Source: Halorubrum sp. Hd13 (GTDB taxonomy: Archaea > Halobacteriota > Halobacteria > Halobacteriales > Haloferacaceae). Taken from it: a DNA stretch of 64,000 bases. This document shows, piece after piece, positions 36,897 through 44,955 of this stretch (its first letter is position 1; every line of letters starts with the position of its first letter). Where the stretch lies: contig NZ_NHOY01000013.1 of NCBI RefSeq assembly GCF_002252755.1, forward strand, positions 1 through 64,000. Reading direction: 5' to 3'. Position numbers and translations under genes: made by a program. The notes under the pieces were generated by a model. It saw only the letters and a list, made by a program, of their open reading frames with translations. It did not search any database and was not told the origin of the DNA.

Positions 36897-36944
36897 ATGA
36901 GCGTTCAGGAGAGTCGCGCGCGGCCCGGCGAGGAGGGGGAATGA
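36897..36944 (+). CDS. Leader mini-ORF (15 aa) ending in the dacZ start
   Basis: It reads MSVQESRARPGEEGE and stops TGA at 36942-36944, sharing ATGA with the dacZ start at 36941. Its ATG lies exactly at the predicted leaderless transcript start. A GAGGAGGGGGA purine tract at the end could act as a ribosome-binding site for dacZ as well. Expression is inferred. Confidence 0.45.
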   Translation: MSVQESRARPGEEGE

Positions 36945-37498
36945 GTCGGCTAACGATCGAGTACGGCGCTCACGAGCGCGTCAGCGAGGTCGTCGACCGG
37001 CTGACGTACTGCGCCGAGCACATCAGCGTCGCGTTCGACGGGTGGGAGGAGCCGCACGTCAAGGGACCGGGACTGTACTTCGCGGTCGTCGCCGACCGCG
37101 GCTACGGCGCGTACGCCGACGCGATGGGGGACAACCGCTGGCCCCGGGAGGACTGCGCGTCGGTCTTCGACGAGGACGCGTTCGTCGACGCCGCCGGGAC
37201 GGTGAGCGTCGAACGGGACGGGGGGATCGTCGTCGCCGTCGACGGCGAGGTCGAGGAGCAGATGGTTCGCTTCCGCGACCTCGGCACCCGGAGCGGCGAG
37301 TCCCGGCTCGTCGACGACGTGAGCTACGAGCCGTGGATGGGGTCGCGGCACATGAGCGCGATCGAGACCTCGGTCCGGCCGGAGGTCGTGGCGACGGTGA
37401 CGCTGAGCGAGGAGACGGGGCGCGTGAGCGTCTTCCGCGACGGCGATGCGACGTCGATGCGGCGCAACGAGATCGGCGGCGAGTGGCGCGCCGAGTAG
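36941..37498 (+). CDS. dacZ: DacZ-like archaeal diadenylate cyclase
   Basis: A 185-residue protein with the DisA_N/DAC-like pattern of haloarchaeal DacZ. It has LTYCAEHISVAFDGWEEPHV near the N-terminus, KGPGLYFAVVADRGYGAYAD, then DGGIVVAVDGEVEEQMVRF where bacterial enzymes have DGA, and GSRHMSAIETS where they have RHR. VTLSEETGRVSVFRDGD is the conserved C-terminal strand. DacZ makes c-di-AMP from two ATP, and in Haloferax its level is vital. Family assignment is from pattern memory. A leaderless 15-codon ORF overlaps its start. Confidence 0.78.
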   Translation: MSRLTIEYGAHERVSEVVDRLTYCAEHISVAFDGWEEPHVKGPGLYFAVVADRGYGAYADAMGDNRWPREDCASVFDEDAFVDAAGTVSVERDGGIVVAVDGEVEEQMVRFRDLGTRSGESRLVDDVSYEPWMGSRHMSAIETSVRPEVVATVTLSEETGRVSVFRDGDATSMRRNEIGGEWRAE

Positions 37499-37967
37499 GC
37501 GCCGGACGGAGATTTCGGTGTCGTCGACCGCGTTTCTACCCCCGAGCCCGGACGTCGTTCAGGTCGGGAGCCGACGGCGAGGCGGCGGGACCTCCGAGTG
37601 CCCGCGTCCGGGAGTTTTCCTCCGACGGAAACGGAGACCCATCGAGCCGGACGTCGCGGTGCGATCGGAGACGCGGCGCGGACTGTCGAAGTTCGGTGTC
37701 CCCGCCGCTGTACCGCACTACTTTCGCTCATGCATATATCATCGACTTCTTATAAATCTGGGTTCGTGCGGTCATTCGACCGCTTGCGGCCCGACTCGGA
37801 GAGCCGGTCGACGGCCCGCGGATCGAACGGGTCCGTACCACGTCGCAGTCGACGGAACCCCCAGTCGGATCGACGACCCGCGCGACCGGTCTGACGCAAC
37901 CGTCGGTTCGCGACCGATGAAATCGCTCTCGTTCGGCCGCGTCCGCCGAGGGTACGGATTCTCGACG

Positions 37968-38060
37968 GCGATGGCGCTCACAGAGTTGCGATGGCGCTTA
38001 CAGAGTTGCGATCGCGCCTGCAGAGTTGGGATCGCGCCCGCAGAGTTGGGATCGCGCTTG
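37968..38060. repeat. 20-bp tandem repeats
   Basis: Four contiguous 20-bp units start at 37981, 38001, 38021 and 38041, all beginning CAGAGTTG and continuing with variants of GGATCGCGC. A partial unit precedes them from 37968. There are no spacers and the period is not a multiple of 3, so it is neither CRISPR nor a coding repeat. Confidence 0.8.
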
Positions 38061-38184
38061 CAGCGGTCCGCGGGGAACCGCGGGTGGCCACTGCGACTCG
38101 CCTCGCGGTGGAGTCCCGTGGGCCCACGTTGCGCGTCACCGAACCGGACTCCGATTCCGAGGCGAGATGCGGCCGGACCGAAAC

Positions 38185-38250
38185 GGAAATAAATATAATA
38201 AAAGTGGTAGTATATAGAATATACCAGTTTTTATACTATTGTAACGCCGA
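38185..38250. other. AT-rich island with inverted repeats
   Basis: An abrupt AT-rich patch in GC-rich surroundings. It contains GTATAT-AGA-ATATAC and, around it, TAGTATA...TATACTA, so a cruciform or hairpin is possible. It resembles a strong bidirectional promoter or the scar of a mobile element. No gene starts at the right distance on either side. Confidence 0.6.
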
Positions 38251-38645
38251 TCCGACGGTCGTCGAAACGGCGTCGCGATACGCGACCCTCGTCGCAGTCC
38301 GGTCGACCCGGACAGCGCCGCCGTCGACGGCGGCGAGGTCGAAAGGGCGTCGCCCGGCCGATCCGTGCGGTCGCATCGCAAGCCCGATCGGTCGAGTCGC
38401 CCGCCGGGCACCGGCTTCCGAACGGGTCATCGGCTTCCGAAGGGGGGTCGCGTGTGGGCGATGCAGATTCTCGGATTCCTCGGGGTCGGTGGTCTCGACT
38501 CGTGCAGACCGTTCGCAACGGGGCGGAGGCGCCGTCGGAGACGAGTCGGGAGTTGCCTCGGAGAACACCCGTGAAGACCCGTCTGCGTCGCGTTTTAGCC
38601 CTCCGATAGCCGAGTTCCGCCGACTTCCGCGGCTCTGAACGAGTG

Positions 38646-38654
38646 ATTAATAAA
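38646..38654 (+). promoter_or_regulatory. TATA box before the phnM leader ORF
   Basis: ATTAATAAA is centred about 31 nt before ATG 38681 (mini-ORF) and about 81 nt before the main start at 38731. Confidence 0.5.
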
Positions 38655-38680
38655 GATAGCGCCGGCCCAGAGTTCGGCTC

Positions 38681-38734
38681 ATGTGCCGACGGACAGAACG
38701 GTCGCTCGCGCCGGCCGACGGGTGGCGGAGATGA
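38681..38734 (+). CDS. Leader mini-ORF (17 aa) ending in the phnM start
   Basis: It reads MCRRTERSLAPADGWRR and ends TGA at 38732-38734, sharing ATGA with the main start at 38731. It begins at the first ATG after a well-placed TATA box. The peptide itself looks non-conserved in character (basic, no structure). Confidence 0.42.
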   Translation: MCRRTERSLAPADGWRR

Positions 38735-39906
38735 CCGATCCCGTCGAGATCCGGAACGGTTCGATCGTGACGCCGCACGGGGTCATCGAGGGCGGACGCG
38801 TCGTCCTCGCGGACCGTCGCGTCGCCGAAGTGGGCGACGCCGGGACGGAACCGATCCCCGAGGCGACGACGGTCGACGCCGATGGGAACGTGGTGATGCC
38901 CGGGCTCGTCGACCTCCACGGGGACGACGTCGAGGACGAGTTGTATCCGCGATCCGGCGCGCGCGTCGACGCGCGAGAGGCCGTGATCGCCGCCGACCGC
39001 AGGAACGCCGCTGCCGGGATCACGACGAAGTTCCACGCGATCGCGTTCGAGGAGACGCCGTCGGAGGACCGCTCGATCGCCGACGCGACCGACCTGAGTC
39101 GGGCGATCGCCGGCGCGGAGGAGACGCTATGCGACAACCGGATCCACGCGCGGTGCGAGCTCTCGGAGGAGAGCGTCGGAGCCGTCGAATCGCTCCTCGA
39201 GGCGGTCCCCGTCGATCTCGTGTCGGTGATGCATCACTCCCCGGACGGCGGACAGTTCGACGACGAGGAGTTCAGCGACCACTACGTCGAGCAGCGGGAC
39301 TGCACGCGGGAGTCGGCCGCGACGCTCGCGGTCCGACGCCGAAACACCTCGACCCGGCAGCGCGTCGAGTTCATCGGCCGGGTGGCCGCCCTCGCCCGCG
39401 ACCGGGGAGTACCGCTCGCGTCCCACGACGACGACTCGCCCGAGGCGGTCGACAGAATGGCCGCGATGGGCGCGTCGATCAGCGAGTTCCCGGTGACGCT
39501 GGAGGCGGCGGCGCGAGCGACGTCGGAACACGGCGTCGCGACGACGATGGGCGCTCCAAACCTCGTTCGCGGCGGGAGCCTCTGGGGGAACCTGAACGCG
39601 CGGGAGGCCGTCGACGCCGGCGTCGTCGACGCCCTCTGCACGGACTACCACCCGCGGTCGCTGCTGAAGGCCCCGTTCGTCGACACCGGCGAACCGCTGG
39701 CGACCCGAGTCGCCCGAGTCACGGTCAACCCCGCGGAAGCCGTCGGGCTCTACGACCGCGGCCGACTTCGGAGGGGCGCCCGTGCCGACGTGCTCGTCGT
39801 CGATCCCGACCCGACCCCGACCGTCGAACGCGTCTACGTCGGCGGGCGGGAGGCGGTACGGACGACCCGCCCAGACGACGCCCGCGAACGCGTCCCGACC
39901 GCCTGA
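38731..39906 (+). CDS. phnM: PhnM-like amidohydrolase (orphan)
   Basis: A 391-residue amidohydrolase. MPGLVDLHGDDVEDELYPRS corresponds to the PhnM metal site (the family has D-L-H-x-D-x-x-E). MHHSPDGGQFD, SHDDDSPEAVDRM and LCTDYHPRSLLKA follow the PhnM order. PhnM hydrolyses ribose methylphosphonate triphosphate to the monophosphate form in C-P lyase phosphonate use. ATG 38731 is taken as the start because of the overlap with the leader ORF; a GTG at 38683 would add 16 residues. No other phn genes are nearby, so the substrate may differ. Confidence 0.85.
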   Translation: MTDPVEIRNGSIVTPHGVIEGGRVVLADRRVAEVGDAGTEPIPEATTVDADGNVVMPGLVDLHGDDVEDELYPRSGARVDAREAVIAADRRNAAAGITTKFHAIAFEETPSEDRSIADATDLSRAIAGAEETLCDNRIHARCELSEESVGAVESLLEAVPVDLVSVMHHSPDGGQFDDEEFSDHYVEQRDCTRESAATLAVRRRNTSTRQRVEFIGRVAALARDRGVPLASHDDDSPEAVDRMAAMGASISEFPVTLEAAARATSEHGVATTMGAPNLVRGGSLWGNLNAREAVDAGVVDALCTDYHPRSLLKAPFVDTGEPLATRVARVTVNPAEAVGLYDRGRLRRGARADVLVVDPDPTPTVERVYVGGREAVRTTRPDDARERVPTA

Positions 39907-40043
39907 GGCGCGCCATCGCCGCCGTCGTTCGGTACGGCCGTGAGTCGTCGCGGCCGCGGTTCGTCGCGACTGACGGTCCGACCCGTCGAGAGGCGGCGCC
40001 GGCGCCCGAGCTGAACGGAGAGGGCGGACCCCGATTACTCTCC

Positions 40044-40053
40044 AGATAAATAT
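40044..40053 (+). promoter_or_regulatory. TATA box of the 40-kb glycosyltransferase
   Basis: AGATAAATAT is centred 29 nt before ATG 40078, fitting leaderless initiation. Confidence 0.5.
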
Positions 40054-40077
40054 CCCCAACAGAACGCCAGTAGGCAC

Positions 40078-41349
40078 ATGACCGAACCGAATCTCGACGT
40101 CGGGTTCGTCCCCGTCGAGTGCCCGGGACAGGGGAAGACCGGGGCCGCGAACACGTCCTCCCTGTTGATCGAGACGCTGTCGCACCGGCACGACCTGACC
40201 GTCTACGTGGTCACACAGCAGGAGGCGCGGCGGGCGGACCTCCCGGCGCGGGACCGCGTCGAGTACGTCGTCCAAGACGATCTCTCGATGCTGCCGCACC
40301 CGATCGCGACGAAACAGGATGCGCTGCGCTCGAAACGAACCGAACTCGAGGCTCACGACCTCGTGCACTCCTACTCGTCGGCGTTCATTCCCACGCTCGC
40401 GACGCTCGACTGCCCGACGCTCGCGACTCTCAACTCCTATCTCGCCGTGTGTCCGACCGCCAGCTTCCGATACCACGGCCGGGAGAGCTGTTCGGGTCCG
40501 GGACCGCTGAAGTGCGCCGGCTGCGTGCCGGCGACCGCGATCAACCGACGGAACGGGGCGGAGTCGGAGGCGAAGTCCGCCTACCTCGCGGCCGGTCGGG
40601 CGCCGCTGGTGAAAGAGTCGATCGAGCGGTGCGACGAGGTCACGGCCTATCAGGCGCTCTCTCCTCACCTCCGCGACGACTACGTCGGCGTCGGGTTCGA
40701 TCGGGACCGGATCCGCGTCATCCCGCACTTCTACGACGAGCGGTTCTGCGCCGAGCCGCCGGAGACGGAGCCCGCTCGGCCCCGAGCGACCGCGGAGGAT
40801 CCGGTCCGACTCCTCTACGCCGGGTCGCTACGACAGATCAAGGGCGTCGACGTCCTCTTTCGGGCGTTACCGGCCCTCTCGGACCGCGGGGTCGAGGCGG
40901 AGCTGCACGTGGCCGGCACCGGCCCCCTCGAGGATCGACTTCGAGAGATCGCCGACACCCTCGGCACGGGCGACCGGATCGTCTGGCACGGGTTCCTCGA
41001 ACGGGAGGAGCTCGCGTCTCAGTACCGGAAGGCGGACGCGTTCGTGTACCCCGGCGTCATCGACGAACCGTTCGGCCGCGTGATGCTGGAGGCGCTCGCC
41101 AGCCGGACGCCGATCGTCAGCTCCGACACCGGGAGCATGGCGGCGATCGTCGGCGACGCCGGGGTCCTGTTCGAACCGGGGGACGAGGAACGGCTCGCTG
41201 CGGCGGTCGAGCGGCTGATCGCCGAGTATCCCGCGCGGTGCGACGCGATCGGGGACCAGCTCGCGACGTTCGCCCCCGAAACGGTGCTCGAAGAGTTCTG
41301 CGACCTCTACCGCGAGACGGTCGAGACGGCCGATAGATCCGGTCGTTGA
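40078..41349 (+). CDS. Glycosyltransferase family 4
   Basis: A 423-residue GT-B enzyme. The N-terminal lobe starts LDVGFVPVECPGQGKTGAAN and contains a Cys-rich segment (CSGPGPLKCAGC, about residue 140) typical of some GT4 proteins. The C-terminal lobe has RLLYAGSLRQIKGVDVLFRA, VYPGVIDEPFGRVMLEALAS with the EPFGxxxxEA sugar-nucleotide motif, and DTGSMAAIVGDAGVLFEPGD. It transfers an activated sugar to a glycan or lipid, probably the first gene of the glycan region. The sugar is unknown. Confidence 0.92.
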   Translation: MTEPNLDVGFVPVECPGQGKTGAANTSSLLIETLSHRHDLTVYVVTQQEARRADLPARDRVEYVVQDDLSMLPHPIATKQDALRSKRTELEAHDLVHSYSSAFIPTLATLDCPTLATLNSYLAVCPTASFRYHGRESCSGPGPLKCAGCVPATAINRRNGAESEAKSAYLAAGRAPLVKESIERCDEVTAYQALSPHLRDDYVGVGFDRDRIRVIPHFYDERFCAEPPETEPARPRATAEDPVRLLYAGSLRQIKGVDVLFRALPALSDRGVEAELHVAGTGPLEDRLREIADTLGTGDRIVWHGFLEREELASQYRKADAFVYPGVIDEPFGRVMLEALASRTPIVSSDTGSMAAIVGDAGVLFEPGDEERLAAAVERLIAEYPARCDAIGDQLATFAPETVLEEFCDLYRETVETADRSGR

Positions 41350-41488
41350 GCCGGACCGTTCACGGTCGCGGACCGCGTTCCGACGTGCGGTCAGGGCAAA
41401 CCGCGCGTGCCGTCGCTCGTCGACCCGGCCCTCGCTCGTCGACCCGGCCCTCGCTCGTCGATTCGGCCCCGTTCCGATTCCGTCCGAC

Positions 41489-42445
41489 CTACATGTACCC
41501 GAGGTCGCTGAGCCGCTCCATGAGGTCCTCGTCGTCCCGCGTGCCGCCGGTCCGCCCGGTCGTCCCCGCACGCTCCTGTACCCAGGCCGGGGAGTCGTCC
41601 TCCTTCTCGGCCGAGACGGCGCTCCCGAGAGACCGGTACCCCTCGAAGTAGCGGCCGGAGACCGGCACGTCTTCGACGTCGACCCCGTCCGGGAGATCGG
41701 CCGCGCTTTCGGGGAGGCGTCCCTCCTCCGGGAATTCGGGGACCGTGGCGGGGACGACCTCAGTCCACATCGCCTCCCACACGTCGGCCTCCGTGAACGG
41801 GAGGATCGGATGGACGCGGTCGTGCGTCGGGTGCGCGTCGGCCGATCGACTGGCCGAGAAGAACGTCTCGTCGGTCCGGGCCCCCCGTTCGTCCCACCTG
41901 ACGGCGGAGACGACGCCGTCGACGTCGTGGGTCTCGATCGCGTCGTTCAGCGGCACCGTTTTGAGGAGGTGGTTGCCCACGTAGCCGTCGAGGAGGAACG
42001 GGAACGTCTCGCCGTCGTATTTGAGAACGTCCCGGACGTGTCGGCGGTTCGCTTCGTTCAGGTCCGCGACGCGAACCTCGTCACCGGGGTCGGTCGCGTT
42101 GGCCGCCACGTCCTCGTTGCGAGCCACGTGGAGGTCGATCCCCCACTCGTCCGCCCATCGCTCCACGAACTCAACGACGTCCGGGAAGTGCTGAAAGTGG
42201 TCGAGGAACACCGCCGGCGGTCGGTCGTATCCGCGTCGGTCGGCGACCGCGCGGACGACGTGGAGCGTCAGCGTCGAGTCCGCTCCGCCGGTCCAGACGA
42301 CCGCCGGGTCGTCGTACGCCTCGAGCGCTCGGTGAGCCACGTCGAACGCCTTGGCCGCCTTGTCGCTGAACGTCGGGTAGTCGGTGGGAAGTTCGTCCGC
42401 ACCGTCGCCGTAATCGACGTCCGCGTGCTCCGGGGTCCGTGTCAT
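41489..42445 (-). CDS. PAPS-reductase-family (adenine nucleotide alpha-hydrolase) protein
   Basis: A 318-residue protein. The PP-loop AVVWTGGADSTLTLHVVRA (about residues 50-68) is the SGGxDS motif of CysH-like enzymes. RRHVRDVLKYDGETFPF and a Cys-free C-terminus mean that the CysH redox Cys is absent. It may thus act on sulfated or thiolated substrates or nucleotides without reducing PAPS. ATG 42445 was preferred over 42475 because homology starts there. It is convergent with the glycosyltransferase gene. Confidence 0.82.
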   Translation of the reverse strand: MTRTPEHADVDYGDGADELPTDYPTFSDKAAKAFDVAHRALEAYDDPAVVWTGGADSTLTLHVVRAVADRRGYDRPPAVFLDHFQHFPDVVEFVERWADEWGIDLHVARNEDVAANATDPGDEVRVADLNEANRRHVRDVLKYDGETFPFLLDGYVGNHLLKTVPLNDAIETHDVDGVVSAVRWDERGARTDETFFSASRSADAHPTHDRVHPILPFTEADVWEAMWTEVVPATVPEFPEEGRLPESAADLPDGVDVEDVPVSGRYFEGYRSLGSAVSAEKEDDSPAWVQERAGTTGRTGGTRDDEDLMERLSDLGYM

Positions 42446-42504
42446 ACCGTTCGGTCTCACGCGACCGACCCACATTATGAAGCGGTCCCTAATGTCGGGA
42501 CCCC

Positions 42505-44373
42505 TCAGCGCTGCGCGCCGCCGTCGCCGTGGGTCGACGGGTCGACCGATCCGACGGCGTCCGCGGGGACCGCGGCGGCGTCACCCTGCTCGCCGCCGGA
42601 AGGAGGGGTTTTCGGGAGCGTGAAGTGGAACACGGAGCCGACCCCCGCCTCCGACTCGACGCCGATGGATCCGCCGTGGCTCTCGACGATCTTCTCGCAC
42701 GTCGCCAGCCCGATTCCGGACCCCGTCTCGTCGTGGCCGCTGGAGAAGATCTCGAATATCCCCTCCGTTTCCGCCTCGGTCATCCCCCCGTTTTCGTCCG
42801 CCACCGCGAACCGGACCATCTCGCCAGCGGGCTCCGCGGTGACGTGTACCTGCGGCCGACCGTCGGCGTGTGTTATCGCGTTCTCCACGAGGTTCTGGAA
42901 CAGCTGGACGACGAGGGTCCTGTCGGCCGCGACGGTCGGAAGGGAGCCGGCGGTGATCCTCGCTCCGGATTCGGCGACTGTCGACCGGAGGTTCTCGATC
43001 ACCTCCTCGAACACCGCCTCGGTGTCGACGGCCTCGAAGGACACCTCGCCGCCGCCGCGGGAGTATTCGAGTAGGTCGTCGATCATCGACGACATCCTGG
43101 CCGCGCCGTCGATCGCGAACTCGACGTACTCCGACCCGTCGTCGCCGAGCTCGTCTCCGTAGCGGTTTTCGAGGAGCCTGAGAAAGCTCTGGATCGTCCG
43201 GAGCGGCTCCTTGAGGTCGTGGGACGCGACGTACGCGAAGCGTTCCAGCTCGGCGTTCGACTCCCGGAGATCGTCGACGACCGACTCGATCTCCGCCTGC
43301 ATCTCTATTTTCGTGGTGATATCGCGCCCGATGCCGCAGACGTACAGCGGGCGTCCGGCGTCGTCCTCGACGACCGAGGCGGAGAACTGGTACGGGATCG
43401 TCTCACCGTCGCTCGTGGCCAATCGAAGTTCGATCGAGTGTTCGCCGTCCGACCGGACCCTCTCGACGGCCTCGACGGCGCGATCGCGATCGCCGCTGTC
43501 GAACAGCCGGAACGCGTCCAGTTCACCGAGTTCGACGTCGCTGTAGCCGGTGACCTCGGAGACGGCCTCGTTCCAGTACACGAGCCTGCCGTCGAAATCG
43601 ACGATGAAGAACAGATCGGCGAGCCGATCGAGGTACTTCCCGGTGAACGCGAACTCCGGTTCGTGGGGCTCTTCGAGCAGCAGATACCGGTCCCCGTCGA
43701 TCGGACGGATCGTGACTGATCGCGACGATGGGCCGTCGGAGACGACCGTCCGCTGTTTGGCTCCGGTTCGAACCGCGTGCGCCCAGAGCTCCGGCAGATC
43801 GGCGGTGAGATCCTCGGGCGGAGCGTCCCGCAGCGAACGCCCGACGACGTCCCCGTCCGGCCCGTCGATACTGTCCGCCATGCGGTCGTTCACCCAGAGG
43901 TACGTCCCGTCCCGATCGACGCACGCGATCCCGGTCGCGGACTCCGAGAGGGGGTCGTCGACGGCGTCGTCGGCCGAGGCGGTCGGCCGTGTCGCGGAGA
44001 CCGCCCCAGACGCGGCGTCGCCGACGGGCTCACCGACGGCGGCGAGCGGGCCGTCCGACTCGGGGTCGTCCGGGTCGAACGTCCCGTCGACCAGCGCGGC
44101 CAGGTCGTCGTCGAGCGATTCGTGCGCCTCTCGTCGAGAGAGCGTCGTCAGCGACGGGTCGGTGTCCGCCAGTCGAAGCAGTACTCGAACGTCGCGCGTT
44201 TCGGTGCCGGAACCGAGCAGTACCCGATCGAACCGGCCGCCGATCAGCCGATCGACCGCGTCGCTCACGCTCGTCGTCGTGAAGGCGTTTGGGCGATCCG
44301 CCGGCTCCCGGTCGTTGATAACCCGTCGCAGTCCCTCGGCTTCCGTACCGACGTACAACACCGTTTCGTTCAT
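42505..44373 (-). CDS. Multi-PAS sensor histidine kinase
   Basis: A 622-residue cytoplasmic kinase. Residues 1-110 look like a receiver-type fold without clear Asp motifs (ETVLYVGTEAEGLRRVINDR). Two PAS domains follow (about 165-275: CVDRDGTYLWVND; 283-400: FIVDFDGRLVYWNEAVSEVTG). HisKA comes next (ERFAYVASHDLKEPLRTIQS) and then HATPase_c (ENAITHADG, VADENGGMTEAE, GSGIGLATCEKIVESHGG). It has no membrane segment, so it probably senses a cytoplasmic ligand or redox state. It ends in a low-complexity tail. Confidence 0.9.
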   Translation of the reverse strand: MNETVLYVGTEAEGLRRVINDREPADRPNAFTTTSVSDAVDRLIGGRFDRVLLGSGTETRDVRVLLRLADTDPSLTTLSRREAHESLDDDLAALVDGTFDPDDPESDGPLAAVGEPVGDAASGAVSATRPTASADDAVDDPLSESATGIACVDRDGTYLWVNDRMADSIDGPDGDVVGRSLRDAPPEDLTADLPELWAHAVRTGAKQRTVVSDGPSSRSVTIRPIDGDRYLLLEEPHEPEFAFTGKYLDRLADLFFIVDFDGRLVYWNEAVSEVTGYSDVELGELDAFRLFDSGDRDRAVEAVERVRSDGEHSIELRLATSDGETIPYQFSASVVEDDAGRPLYVCGIGRDITTKIEMQAEIESVVDDLRESNAELERFAYVASHDLKEPLRTIQSFLRLLENRYGDELGDDGSEYVEFAIDGAARMSSMIDDLLEYSRGGGEVSFEAVDTEAVFEEVIENLRSTVAESGARITAGSLPTVAADRTLVVQLFQNLVENAITHADGRPQVHVTAEPAGEMVRFAVADENGGMTEAETEGIFEIFSSGHDETGSGIGLATCEKIVESHGGSIGVESEAGVGSVFHFTLPKTPPSGGEQGDAAAVPADAVGSVDPSTHGDGGAQR

Positions 44374-44680
44374 GTATCCGTGGTATCGTATCAGCTGTCG
44401 ATCATTACGCGGCCGTGACGGCCCCTTACACGCGAACTTGACTTCGACACGGGACATCGGCACCGTCGTCGGAAAAGCATACCCCTTCCGCGGCGCTCAG
44501 GCTTAGCGGTGGAAGGAGTGACATAAAATAGTCATTTATATCGCAGAGCGGGAGCCGGTTGGAGTGCGGTCGGCGGACTCGGGCGACTCTCGATGGGCGG
44601 AGGGCTTGACGCCGCCGCGCGGCCACGGACTCGACCGCCGCCGATCGGTGCGAATTATCAGACAGATAATCAAGGGCCCG
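44374..44680. other. Regulatory gap between the kinase and the DUF1328 unit
   Basis: No ORF of coding character. It contains ATAAAATAGTCATTTATATC at 44523-44542, with CATTTATATCGCAGAGCG (44533-44550) nearly identical to the site at 10447, and a second AT patch (AATTATCA, 44653-44660) at the correct distance before the mini-ORF at 44681. Confidence 0.6.
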
Positions 44681-44770
44681 ATGGCACAATTCGGATCCAT
44701 GCGTCAACTACTGACGGCGAGCGGACCGAGACGTCTGGGTGTCGATCGAATCCGGAGGTCGGTTCGTTGA
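44681..44770 (+). CDS. Leader mini-ORF (29 aa) touching the DUF1328 gene start
   Basis: It starts MAQFGSMRQLL, ends in a run of Arg, and stops TGA at 44768-44770. This forms TGATG with the ATG of the membrane-protein gene at 44770. A TATA-like AATTATCA is centred about 25 nt before its ATG. Expression is inferred. Confidence 0.4.
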   Translation: MAQFGSMRQLLTASGPRRLGVDRIRRSVR

Positions 44771-44955
44771 TGCAGTACGCCGACTTCGTGACGTTACAGA
44801 GCGGCGGGTTCATCGAGATAGCGCTGCTGTTCTTCGTTCTCGCCGTCCTCGCCGCGGTGGCCGGACTGCGAGGCGTGGCAGGGGTGTCCATGCGCATCGC
44901 GAAGATCTTCGTGTTCGTGTTCCTCGTGTTGTTCGTCGCTTCACTGTTCCTCTGA
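44770..44955 (+). CDS. DUF1328-family small membrane protein
   Basis: A 61-residue protein with two hydrophobic helices, starting MQYADFVTLQSGGFIEIALL. The segment AAVAGLRGVAGVSMRIAKIF is the DUF1328 core (usually GxxGIAGxxxxIAKIL), and it ends FLVLFVASLFL. DUF1328 proteins are tiny inner-membrane proteins of unknown role. It was partly hidden by its overlap with the leader ORF. A pyrimidine-rich tract follows that may end transcription. Confidence 0.85.
   Translation: MQYADFVTLQSGGFIEIALLFFVLAVLAAVAGLRGVAGVSMRIAKIFVFVFLVLFVASLFL

Larger units (their letters stand above)
37499..38680. other. 1.2-kb region without a convincing gene
   Basis: All ORFs here are Arg/Ser-rich, overlap in several frames and lack homology or haloarchaeal composition. 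It holds a hairpin GCGGTC/GACCGC at 37768-37783 behind a TATA-like TTATAAAT (37750-37757), 20-bp tandem repeats (37968-38060), an AT-rich island (38185-38250), and the promoter of the phnM transcript at its right end. It may be a decayed gene region or a regulatory/RNA locus. Confidence 0.6.

Noticed and set aside
37968-38060. 20-bp array as CRISPR
   Set aside because: Units are contiguous with no spacers and degenerate; no cas genes in the window. The 21-bp, 28-bp and 57-bp arrays are rejected as CRISPR for the same reason.
38236-38568. 110-codon minus-strand frame in the 37.5-38.7 kb gap
   Set aside because: No TATA element upstream, neutral to basic composition, no recognisable domain; three frames are equally open here.
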